Shown: one piece after another, positions 1-7,441 of the stretch
Numbering within the stretch: the first letter of the stretch is position 1
How the letters are laid out: every line of letters begins with the position of its first letter
Source of the DNA: an uncultured Eubacteriales bacterium
Lineage (GTDB): Bacteria > Bacillota > Clostridia > Oscillospirales > Oscillospiraceae
Assembly (NCBI GenBank): GCA_900317425.1
Contig: ONGR01000004.1
Coordinates: 102,182 to 166,181, forward strand
Length of the DNA: 64,000 nt
Direction: 5' to 3'
The notes under the pieces: model-generated
Seen by the model: the letters and a program-made list of their open reading frames with translations, nothing else
What the model was told of the DNA's origin: nothing
Databases searched by the model: none
Made by a program: the position numbers and the translations under genes

Positions 1-676
1 TGTTATGCCGCTCTGCCTGGGCCTTGGCGGCCGCAAAGCGGTCAGCCATCGGCTGGCGTGGTGATGAGCCTTCAAGCTCCTCGGACTTGTAGGCCGTGTA
101 GCCCTCATAGTAGTAACTGTGATCTATGCCCTTCATATAGACCTCACGGTCGTTGATCTGATCGGTGAGGGCATTTTTGAGAAGATATTTGATTTCAATA
201 TCCCGGATCGGGCTGCGCTCCATGGCAAGAAGATAATCCTCCTTGCTGATCTTGCTCCAGTCAACCACCATGCCGATGCCCTTTTTCAGCATGAGGTCAA
301 GCCAGATCCGTGTGCTTCTGCCGTTGCCCTCCCGGAATGGGTGGGCAATGTTCATCTCAACATATTTCTCAACGATTTCATCAAAGGTGGACTGCGGCAT
401 TTTGTCAATGTTGGCCAGAGATGCCTCCAGGTACATCAATGGCGCAAAACGGAAATTGCCCTTTGCTACGTTCACCGTCCGCAGCTTGCCGGCGAAGTCA
501 TAAATATCGCCGAAGAGACGCCGGTGAATGGTGGCAAGGGTTTCATATGTGCCGGCTTCAAGAGAGTCCAGAATGCCGCTTTCAAAGAGCTCCAATGCCC
601 GCTTTTTACTGAGCTGTTCTTCAACACGGGCAAGCTCAGCGGACTCAGTGATGCCGAGTTTATTCGCCAATGGCAT
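1..676 (-). CDS. Fic family protein (first Fic), 3' end beyond window
   Basis: About 225 residues are visible; the reading frame is still open at the left edge. The Fic active-site motif HPFREGNGRSTR (catalytic His near residue 112) is intact, so transfer of AMP or another phosphate-linked group to a target protein is expected from the family. The ATG at 676 follows a GGAGGG ribosome site, 20 bp after the second Fic gene. The visible C-terminus carries the tail PMADRFAAAKAQAE, also found in the second Fic and in PcfB. No (S/T)xxxE(G/N) inhibitory motif was recognised. The target is unknown. It is the last visible member of a nucleotidyltransferase-Fic-Fic operon. Confidence 0.85.
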   Translation of the reverse strand, partial: MPLANKLGITESAELARVEEQLSKKRALELFESGILDSLEAGTYETLATIHRRLFGDIYDFAGKLRTVNVAKGNFRFAPLMYLEASLANIDKMPQSTFDEIVEKYVEMNIAHPFREGNGRSTRIWLDLMLKKGIGMVVDWSKISKEDYLLAMERSPIRDIEIKYLLKNALTDQINDREVYMKGIDHSYYYEGYTAYKSEELEGSSPRQPMADRFAAAKAQAERHN

Positions 677-696
677 TTAGAACCCTCCTTCCGTGG

Positions 697-1605
697 TTAT
701 CGCTCCGGTTCGTGGTTTGGATGATCCGGGGTGCTATGGCCGCTGTTATGCTGCTCTGCCTGGGCCTTGGCGGCCGCAAAGCGGTCAGCCATGGGCTGGC
801 GGGACAGATCTGTCTCGGCTTTTTGGGCTCCATGTGAAGAAAGTTGTTGTCGTTCCATTCTCTGCTGCCAGGTCTTGCATGTCTGCATTCTTAAAAACTG
901 TTTGAGAGGTTCGAGGTCAAGAGATCTGTCATAGGTTTCCAGAGCATTGTAATATGCTTTTCGATCTTCTTCAAAAATGATGATAGGGGGGTGATGATGC
1001 GTGACCAAAAGATAGTTCATCAGGAGCCGACCAACACGTCCATTACCGTCTGCAAAGGGGTGGATGTTCTCCAGCTTAGCATGGAGATATGCCGCTGCCG
1101 TCAAAGCCTGCTCATCAGTGATGTCTGAGATCTCCGCCAGCAACTCACTCATTTCCTCCTGCACGTCCTCCGGCAAAGCACCCACCTCATCCACACCGGT
1201 GACATAGTCATGCTTCTTGTATGAGCCGGGCCGCTCGCCGATCTCGTAGCGGTGCATGTCGTAGGTGCCCTGTGTTAGGATGCTATGCAGTTCTAAAACG
1301 AGGGCTTCATCGAGCGGCTCATTATTAGCAAAGGCTGTCAGGAACCGCTGGTAGCCGGCACAAAGGTTTTGTATCTCAAACAGGGTGCGCACGTCACCGG
1401 TATAGGAGGTAACACCACCATGATCGTAGATTTCTCGTGTGTCGTGGTAGGTGATTTTCTCATTCTCAATCTTACCATTGTGGTAGATAAACTTTGCTCC
1501 ATTGCCGTTCATCTCCAAATCCAGATCTGCCGCCGTGTGTACATCCTTGCTTTGCCAGAATTGAAGGATCATATTATATTGACGCTGAATATCAGACTGC
1601 ATCAT
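697..1605 (-). CDS. Fic family protein (second Fic)
   Basis: This 302-residue Fic protein has an intact motif HPFADGNGRVGR, with the catalytic His at residue 182. The upstream stretch GERPGSYKKHDYVTG fits a Fic-domain flap. Two adjacent ATGs begin the frame; AAGGTGA upstream supports them, and the start overlaps the end of the nucleotidyltransferase gene by 14 bp, implying translational coupling. The C-terminal region from about residue 268 is a basic tail (PMADRFAAAKAQAE), then a Ser/His/Pro-rich end. Its final 60 bp are nearly identical in DNA to the end of the neighbouring Fic gene, a sign of duplication. An AMPylating toxin or effector role is inferred from family only. Confidence 0.88.
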   Translation of the reverse strand: MMQSDIQRQYNMILQFWQSKDVHTAADLDLEMNGNGAKFIYHNGKIENEKITYHDTREIYDHGGVTSYTGDVRTLFEIQNLCAGYQRFLTAFANNEPLDEALVLELHSILTQGTYDMHRYEIGERPGSYKKHDYVTGVDEVGALPEDVQEEMSELLAEISDITDEQALTAAAYLHAKLENIHPFADGNGRVGRLLMNYLLVTHHHPPIIIFEEDRKAYYNALETYDRSLDLEPLKQFLRMQTCKTWQQRMERQQLSSHGAQKAETDLSRQPMADRFAAAKAQAEQHNSGHSTPDHPNHEPER

Positions 1606-1927
1606 AGATTTTCACCTTCTCTTTCCATGCTGTATTTCTGAACTCAATTTCGCTTGGAAGCTGGGCAGGCTGCTGAAAAGAACTGACCGTTATAAGGTCA
1701 ATGCTCTTGTTGAAAGCAGCCTCCAGATCCATGTAAAGGGCGCCTAGCTTAAAAAGGGAAGTAAGTTGGGTGCCCGTGGTATCAACCAGGAAGTCAATGT
1801 CGCTGGCGGAGCTTGCCGTACCACGTGCATATGAGCCAAAGATATATAGGAAGGGAAGGCCGTATTTCGTTGCGATGGGCGCTGCAATAGCACAGATTTT
1901 GTCAATTGTATATACGTCCTTGCTCAT
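1592..1927 (-). CDS. MNT-type nucleotidyltransferase (MntA-like)
   Basis: This 111-residue minimal nucleotidyltransferase has the pol-beta signature GSYARG at residues 31-36 and the acidic pair DID at 43-45. Length and motif match the MNT proteins that act as antitoxins by AMPylating a HepT partner. No HepT-like protein is next to it; two Fic proteins follow, the first overlapping by 14 bp. It may be the regulator of the Fic proteins, which is inference. The region upstream (1928-2105) holds no gene on this strand and probably the promoter. Confidence 0.8.
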   Translation of the reverse strand: MSKDVYTIDKICAIAAPIATKYGLPFLYIFGSYARGTASSASDIDFLVDTTGTQLTSLFKLGALYMDLEAAFNKSIDLITVSSFQQPAQLPSEIEFRNTAWKEKVKIYDAV

Positions 1928-2105
1928 AATACGCTCCTTTCCAATTTGTGAATAGGAATGCTTACTTATTATTATACCTAATTCACTAAGCTTATCAAGG
2001 CGTTTTTGATAAGCCTATGCAAATAAAAAGCATCCTCACAGTGGAGAGGATGCTTTTACCTTTAGAGTATACTGAACAATAAAGTGTGGTATGTAACGAT
2101 GCGAA

Positions 2106-3590
2106 CTAGCATTGCTCGACGACCTCCGGTGGTATCCACGTCGCACCCAGCCGGACAGAGATCTCACTGGCGTCAAGATCCGTCGGCTGCACGGTCTCCA
2201 GAGCGGCTACATTGGCCGCGAACTCCGGCTGCAGCTCCGCGCACTGTCTGGCCACGGCCATGTCCGGGTACTTTGCTTGAAGCAGCTGCAGCATACCTTG
2301 TCTGCTGCCATCTGCGACGGCCTCATAGGGAATGTCCCGCCCTAGCTTATAGAACTGAATGTGGTGTTCAGCCATCCACTCATCGGAGAGAGCGGCAGTG
2401 GGGGCAACAATGGCATAGAGATCGTGCTGCGTGGTGATGCCGGAGAGCCGGTCCCGGGTCAAGCCATCCGGCATGTAGTACACGCCGGTATTGTCGACCG
2501 TTGCAATGTGCTCTACCTCGATAAGGTCTGTGAGAGCCTCCTTGGCCGGCAATTCCATGTGGGCGTCATTAGACGTGCTTTGCAGCTGGAACTTGCCGTC
2601 CTTATAGCCGATGATCTCATAGACGCCGCCCCGATCAACGCGGCGACCTATGTATTCCTCCGGCTCTTTCTGCGCAGGGAACAGCTGAGAGAGCTGCAAT
2701 TCTGCAAAACGCTTGTCCAACTTACCGATCAATTCATTGGCGGTGCGCTGGATGAGATCCATGCTCTGTTGCAGCTCGGTGAGCTCTGCGCTGCTGCTCC
2801 AGGCAGCGAGGTAGGGGAAGGAGTAGTCAGAGGTGTCAATACCGTAATGCTCGCAGATAACAAACGCAATACTCTCCGCCTGCACCTCGCTTGTATGCCG
2901 GTCATGCTCCACGTCGGGCCGCGGGGCATGAAGGACGGAGTGAGCCAGCTCATGAATGGCGGTTTTTACGGTCTGGGCCTCCGACATGCCGGCCCGGAGT
3001 ACGATCTTGCCCTCCGCGTGGCTGCAATAGCCGTACTTCGTGCCATCCAACGGCTCAAACGTGATCGGGAAGGGGGCCACGTCGGTGATGGCGGTCATAA
3101 GATCGGCATATCCATTGACCTGTCCTGTTAGCTCGGAGGTGAGCTGCGGCAGAGGCTCACCCCCTGTCTGGCTGACATCCCAGACGTATGTAGGGGAGAA
3201 GACGGGAACTTTTTTCTCGATCTCCTCGACCTCCGGATCACCGTGGGCGTCGTAGACCGTTTTGCCGTTGGCGTCCTTCAGCTCCCGCTCCATGGTGACA
3301 GTTTTTGTTGAGTATCCAATGATTTGCAGCCCGGCCTCGCCGCGTCTGACCTGTCGATTGAACTTCTTTTGCCAGGCGGAATAGCCGGCTACCATGGTGG
3401 CGTCGGGACGCTGCATAAGGATCAGCAGGGTGTTTCTTGCGCTGTAGTGGTGGAACTTCGACATAGTGGAGAGGTAGAGCCGGTACTTGTCGCCTGCGAG
3501 AAACTCTTTAATACCCTGCTCTGCCCGGCTCAACAGATCCTTGACCCGTTCATCGTTATTCCTTTTTGCCCCTTTTCTATTTGTTGCCAT
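2106..3590 (-). CDS. ArdC-like antirestriction/zinc peptidase fusion, C-terminally truncated
   Basis: The N-terminal 130 residues look like the ArdC ssDNA-binding domain (SKFHHYSARNTLLILMQ). A gluzincin-type domain follows with HELAH at 213-217 and a candidate third ligand Glu near 239, as in IrrE/ImmA-like peptidases. The last residues, EISVRLGATWIPPEVVEQ, resemble the opening of the giant N6-methylase/helicase proteins of such elements, and the frame stops immediately after. The protein therefore looks cut down from a longer polypeptide. Its start overlaps the resolvase gene by 14 bp. Protection of the incoming element DNA is the likely role, from family knowledge. Confidence 0.75.
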   Translation of the reverse strand: MATNRKGAKRNNDERVKDLLSRAEQGIKEFLAGDKYRLYLSTMSKFHHYSARNTLLILMQRPDATMVAGYSAWQKKFNRQVRRGEAGLQIIGYSTKTVTMERELKDANGKTVYDAHGDPEVEEIEKKVPVFSPTYVWDVSQTGGEPLPQLTSELTGQVNGYADLMTAITDVAPFPITFEPLDGTKYGYCSHAEGKIVLRAGMSEAQTVKTAIHELAHSVLHAPRPDVEHDRHTSEVQAESIAFVICEHYGIDTSDYSFPYLAAWSSSAELTELQQSMDLIQRTANELIGKLDKRFAELQLSQLFPAQKEPEEYIGRRVDRGGVYEIIGYKDGKFQLQSTSNDAHMELPAKEALTDLIEVEHIATVDNTGVYYMPDGLTRDRLSGITTQHDLYAIVAPTAALSDEWMAEHHIQFYKLGRDIPYEAVADGSRQGMLQLLQAKYPDMAVARQCAELQPEFAANVAALETVQPTDLDASEISVRLGATWIPPEVVEQC

Positions 3591-4149
3591 TGCTTTGCTC
3601 CCTTCTTTTTTTTACATAGAGCGATACGGCCTGCTTCGAGACGCCGACAGCCTCGCCAATCTGTCGCATGGAAAACCGGCCGGTGTCATACATGCTGTAG
3701 AGCAGCTTGACCTTCTGTGCATCAAGTCCGCGGCGGCCTATCTGGCTGCCGCGCGCCTTCGCAGCCTCCAGACCGGTACGGGTATTCTCCGCAATAATAT
3801 CCCGGTCGAGCTGGGCCAGAGCACACCAGAAGGTGAAGACGCACCGGCCCATCGGCGTGGTGGTATCAAAATTCTCGGTGAGACTGACCAGGCCAATATC
3901 ACGGTCGCGGAAGTCCTCTGCCAGCTGTAGGAGCTGCTTGGAGGAGCGCCCTAAGCGTTTTAATTCATACACAACAAGTACGTCTCCCGGACGGAGCTTG
4001 TCCAGGAGACGATCCAGCTCCGGGCGTTGTGTGCGTGTCCCGGAGATCTTCTCTTCGTATATCTCGTCGCAGCCCGCCGCTTTCAGCGCGTCGATCTGAC
4101 GCGCCGTAGTCTGCTTGGCTGTGCTGACACGGGCATACCCGAATTTCAT
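3577..4149 (-). CDS. Serine recombinase, resolvase/invertase family
   Basis: This 190-residue protein has the resolvase catalytic domain: YARVST with nucleophile Ser9, KLRPGDVLVVYELKRLGRS, and the long E-helix region around 100-130. A C-terminal helix-turn-helix (RQIGEAVGVSKQAVSLYVKK) binds DNA. Size and order match Tn3-family resolvases and Pin-type invertases. The upstream 120 bp are rich in inverted repeats that could form its recombination site. It probably resolves element dimers or inverts a segment. No invertible segment was identified. Confidence 0.9.
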   Translation of the reverse strand: MKFGYARVSTAKQTTARQIDALKAAGCDEIYEEKISGTRTQRPELDRLLDKLRPGDVLVVYELKRLGRSSKQLLQLAEDFRDRDIGLVSLTENFDTTTPMGRCVFTFWCALAQLDRDIIAENTRTGLEAAKARGSQIGRRGLDAQKVKLLYSMYDTGRFSMRQIGEAVGVSKQAVSLYVKKRREQSNGNK

Positions 4150-4165
4150 AGTAATTTACCTCTCA

Positions 4166-4183
4166 AAAAAACGATCGTTTTTT
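4166..4183. promoter_or_regulatory. 18-bp perfect AT-rich palindrome upstream of the resolvase
   Basis: AAAAAACGA followed by TCGTTTTTT forms a perfect inverted repeat ending 17 bp before the resolvase ATG. It could be an operator or a resolvase binding subsite; its weak A/T arms argue against a strong terminator for topB. Further imperfect inverted repeats (AAAAGCACATGCTTTT) lie just upstream in the same gap. Confidence 0.45.
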
Positions 4184-4269
4184 GGACAAAAAAAGCACAT
4201 GCTTTTCTGACGCTTTTCAGCCCCCTTTTTGTCAACTTTTCCGTCAAGAAAAGAATGACAAGCAAGGGG

Positions 4270-6354
4270 TTACTTATTTGACGGGAACTCAAAGCCCACG
4301 CTGCCGTCGTCACGGAGAAACAGGAAGGCGTCAAATTGCTTCCCGGATTTGCCGGTGAAGCCGTGGATCAGCGCACTGCGTTTCTTTTCCAGGAGACGGC
4401 CTGCTTGAGCCGGGGTGATCTTCTTGCCCGCGATTTCTTTCCAGATGGAAAACTTGCAAGGCGCCTGAGCGTCTTTCCATCCGACGCAGCCATAGCTCTT
4501 TTTCCCTTCGACCACATCCCGACCGCACAGGGGGCACTTTCCCAGAACGCGATCGCGTTGGAACTGCTCAGCCGTGGCCGGGTTGTAAGCGGCCTTCCCC
4601 TGGGATATGATCTCACCGGTAAACAGGATGATTTTATCCAGGAATGCGTCGGCTTGAATGTGGCCCTGCTGAATGTGCGCCAAGGACGCCTCCCACTGCC
4701 CAGTCAGCTCCGGCTTTTTGAGCTGCTCGACAACCAGGTTGATCAGCAAGATGCCTTGCTCCGTGGGAACCAGGTTCTTTTTCTCCCGGACGACATATCC
4801 CGCGTTGATAATGTTCTCGATGATGCCGGCCCTTGTCGCGGGAGTGCCCAGGCCGCTGTCCTTCATTGCCTCGCGCAGCTCAGGATCATCCAGCTTTTTA
4901 CCGGCTGTCTCCATCGCAGCCAGAAGCGTATCTTCCGTGTAAAGGGCAGGAGGCTTCGTCTGTTTTTCCTCTACCGCTACAGCCTGCACGGGGTAACGCT
5001 GCCCCTCGGCGATGCTGGGGATGGCAGTGAGTTCCTCTTTCTCCTTCTCTTTTTCAGACTTAAGGGAGAGAGCTGATTTCATTGCACGGTCGATCAGGGT
5101 ATAGCCAGGGGACAGCTCCTTACGCCCCGTTGCCGTAAACTCTTTGCCGGCAATGAGAGCTGTGACTTTTGTGGCCATGTATTCGTGCGGGGCATAGACG
5201 GCTGACAGCAGGCGATAGGAGATCAACGACAAAATGTTCCGCTCAGCGGTCGGAAGAATTTGCAGTTTTTCAGCAGAAATTTCCCTGGTGGGCAGGACAG
5301 CATGGTGATCAGTAACCTTTGCGTCGTTTACCACCGCATCAACGGCTGCTGCGGAGAGATCGTAGCCGGCAACAGGGGTGATTGTCAGAAGGTGCCCCAG
5401 AAGGGCCTGTGTGCTGTCGGCCATATCGTGGGTGATGTAGCGACTGTCTGTTCTGGGATATGTGGTCAACTTTGCCTCATAGAGACTCTGTAGGCAATCC
5501 AGGGTTTGTTTTGCGGAGTACCCAAAATAACGGTTGGCGTCACGCTGCAGCGTAGTCAGATCGTAGAGGGTGGGAGCCTTGGCGGTTTTCTTTGCCAGCT
5601 GCAGCTCCTGTATGACGGCAATTCCAGACCGACAACAGTCGGCAAGCGCTACTGCGGCAGACCGATCATCCTCTTGGCGGTAGACAGACCATCCGCCGAG
5701 ATCGGCGCCAAGCCGATAATAGGTATCCGGCTTAAAAAACTGCCGGTCATGCCAACGCCGGACGATCAGAGCAAGTGTCGGCGTCTGTACGCGCCCGACA
5801 GTGAGCTTCCGGCGATACAGAGTGGTGTATAGCCTTGTGGCGTTGATACCAACGAGCCAGTCGGCCCGCTGGCGGCACATGGCAGCGGCGTACAAGGTAT
5901 CGTAATCATGACCGGGCTTCATGGAGGACAGCCCATCACGGATCGCACTGTCCTCCATGGAGGAGATCCAGAGGCGAGAGAACGGCTTGCGGCAGCCGGC
6001 TTTTTCATAGACCAGACGGAATATCAGCTCACCCTCGCGCCCGGCGTCGGTGGCCTCAATCAATTCGGTTACATCGTCACGCTCCATCAGCGTTTTGAGG
6101 ACGCGAAATTGAGAGGCTGTTTTTTCAGAAACAGAGGTTTGAAAATGTGATGGGATGATGGGCAGCGTTTCAATGGCCCACTTTACGTATTGTTCACCGT
6201 AGGCTGCCGGTCCAGCGAGTTCAACCAGATGACCGTAGCACCAAGAGACGATATACCCGTTGCCGAATACGTACCCGTTGCCGCTTTCCGATGCACCAAT
6301 TACTTTTGCTATAGCCTTGGCAACGGATGGCTTTTCAGCAATCAGCAATTTCAC
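4270..6354 (-). CDS. topB: DNA topoisomerase III
   Basis: This 694-residue type IA topoisomerase begins with the toprim motif LLIAEKPSVAKA and has the acidic signature EATDAGREGELIF. The active-site tyrosine lies in TTYPRTDSRY near residue 305. A C-terminal zinc-finger-like region (CPLCGRDVVEGKKSYGC) follows. It relaxes or decatenates single-stranded intermediates during conjugative transfer and is a standard gene of Tn1549-like elements. The start overlaps DUF4315 by 20 bp. The sequence appears intact. Confidence 0.95.
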   Translation of the reverse strand: MKLLIAEKPSVAKAIAKVIGASESGNGYVFGNGYIVSWCYGHLVELAGPAAYGEQYVKWAIETLPIIPSHFQTSVSEKTASQFRVLKTLMERDDVTELIEATDAGREGELIFRLVYEKAGCRKPFSRLWISSMEDSAIRDGLSSMKPGHDYDTLYAAAMCRQRADWLVGINATRLYTTLYRRKLTVGRVQTPTLALIVRRWHDRQFFKPDTYYRLGADLGGWSVYRQEDDRSAAVALADCCRSGIAVIQELQLAKKTAKAPTLYDLTTLQRDANRYFGYSAKQTLDCLQSLYEAKLTTYPRTDSRYITHDMADSTQALLGHLLTITPVAGYDLSAAAVDAVVNDAKVTDHHAVLPTREISAEKLQILPTAERNILSLISYRLLSAVYAPHEYMATKVTALIAGKEFTATGRKELSPGYTLIDRAMKSALSLKSEKEKEKEELTAIPSIAEGQRYPVQAVAVEEKQTKPPALYTEDTLLAAMETAGKKLDDPELREAMKDSGLGTPATRAGIIENIINAGYVVREKKNLVPTEQGILLINLVVEQLKKPELTGQWEASLAHIQQGHIQADAFLDKIILFTGEIISQGKAAYNPATAEQFQRDRVLGKCPLCGRDVVEGKKSYGCVGWKDAQAPCKFSIWKEIAGKKITPAQAGRLLEKKRSALIHGFTGKSGKQFDAFLFLRDDGSVGFEFPSNK

Positions 6355-6607
6355 TTTCCGACACCTCCTTTATTCCTGGATCAAGTACGGGATTCTGAGA
6401 GCGCAAGATCTCTGTGGCGTCCTCAAAGCTAATGTTTTGCTGGTCGAGGATGCCCAGGATCTCAAATGCCTTGGCTTTATCCAGACGATCCTTGAGCTGC
6501 AGGCGCTGCTTTTTCATTCCCTGAAGCTTTTTTTGCTGAACGATAATGCGGTCGTCGAGCATTTCCAGTTCCTGTCTGAGCGATGCAATACTGCGTTTTT
6601 CGGCCAT
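6335..6607 (-). CDS. DUF4315 coiled-coil protein
   Basis: A 90-residue, highly charged protein predicted to be one long coiled coil (residues 5-50, rich in Leu, Lys, Arg, Gln), followed by a short acidic tail. Small proteins of this kind, annotated DUF4315, sit immediately before topB in Tn1549-like elements, as here. Function is unknown; a conjugation accessory role is inferred from location. The upstream context is gaagggtatc-like and the stop lies within topB. Confidence 0.75.
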   Translation of the reverse strand: MAEKRSIASLRQELEMLDDRIIVQQKKLQGMKKQRLQLKDRLDKAKAFEILGILDQQNISFEDATEILRSQNPVLDPGIKEVSESEIADC

Positions 6608-6617
6608 GATACCCTCC

Positions 6618-7430
6618 TTATTTGGTGTTCAAGTCCAGAACGGTGTTCCATCCGAGCCCTGTTTCACGAAGGTGGTAGTTTCCATCACCGGTGGCGTTGA
6701 TGACAATAGTCGCTTCCAAAAGTTTACCTTCCGTGTCATTCTGATCGGCGTATGCGATGAAGATCGTCAACTCACCGGTGTCAATGGCCGCCCGTTCGAT
6801 GGAATAGTTATAGACTATTTCCTTTTTTATCGTGTAATAGTTGTAGGTGATGGTGTTGTCTGTAAAATCGACCCGCATGAATACCTTGTCTCCAAGGGAA
6901 GCCTCCCATGGACCGCTGGTCAGCATTTCGCGTGCCACCGAGACGGCGTCGCTGCTGGCGTCCTTTTCCCGTTGCGTTTCAATGGCATCTTTGAGCAGAG
7001 CCTCAGAGCGGTAGTAGGTGTGCGGATCTTCCCGGGTAGTACCGGAGAAGAAAAGCGTGTCAGCCACAGGGTCATATTGCAGAGAGACGGTCAAATTGAG
7101 TGTCCCAACTAATGTAAGATTCGTGCCAGAGAGCTGGTATGTTCCCGTCCCAAGCCAGTCAGAGGACATGGTGCCGTCCTTGTTCAAAACGAGGTGATCC
7201 CCCTTCTCCCGGCTGCTGTACCAGTCGCCAAGCAGAACATCAATACCAATATTTTCCGGGTTCTCTAGTTGGGAATGATCGGATTTCCCCGGGGTAAGCA
7301 CAGAATTGTTTGGGAGCTGGTCATGTTCTGTGTCGGAAGAAGTGCGCACAATAGCGATTACAATACTGGTTACAATGAGTAGAGCGCAGCAAATCAAAAG
7401 TATAAGGGTTTTCTTTGTCAGGTTTATCAT
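6618..7430 (-). CDS. Membrane-anchored extracytoplasmic protein, unknown function
   Basis: 270 residues with one N-terminal transmembrane segment (about residues 9-27, LILLICCALLIVTSIVIAIV) and no lipobox, so probably a signal anchor. Outside the membrane, two stretches (about 65-125 and 165-265) look like beta-barrel, lipocalin-type repeats containing GTYQLSG and DGTMSSDW patterns, as in DUF5640-like modules. It occupies the slot between DUF4315 and the wall hydrolase where such elements usually carry another membrane protein. A structural role in the conjugation channel is a guess. Confidence 0.6.
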   Translation of the reverse strand: MINLTKKTLILLICCALLIVTSIVIAIVRTSSDTEHDQLPNNSVLTPGKSDHSQLENPENIGIDVLLGDWYSSREKGDHLVLNKDGTMSSDWLGTGTYQLSGTNLTLVGTLNLTVSLQYDPVADTLFFSGTTREDPHTYYRSEALLKDAIETQREKDASSDAVSVAREMLTSGPWEASLGDKVFMRVDFTDNTITYNYYTIKKEIVYNYSIERAAIDTGELTIFIAYADQNDTEGKLLEATIVINATGDGNYHLRETGLGWNTVLDLNTK

Positions 7431-7441
7431 TTTTGAACTCC

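Noticed and set aside
4146-4334. Minus-strand 62-codon frame after topB
   Set aside because: It overlaps topB and the resolvase gap, has no ribosome site and no coding signature.
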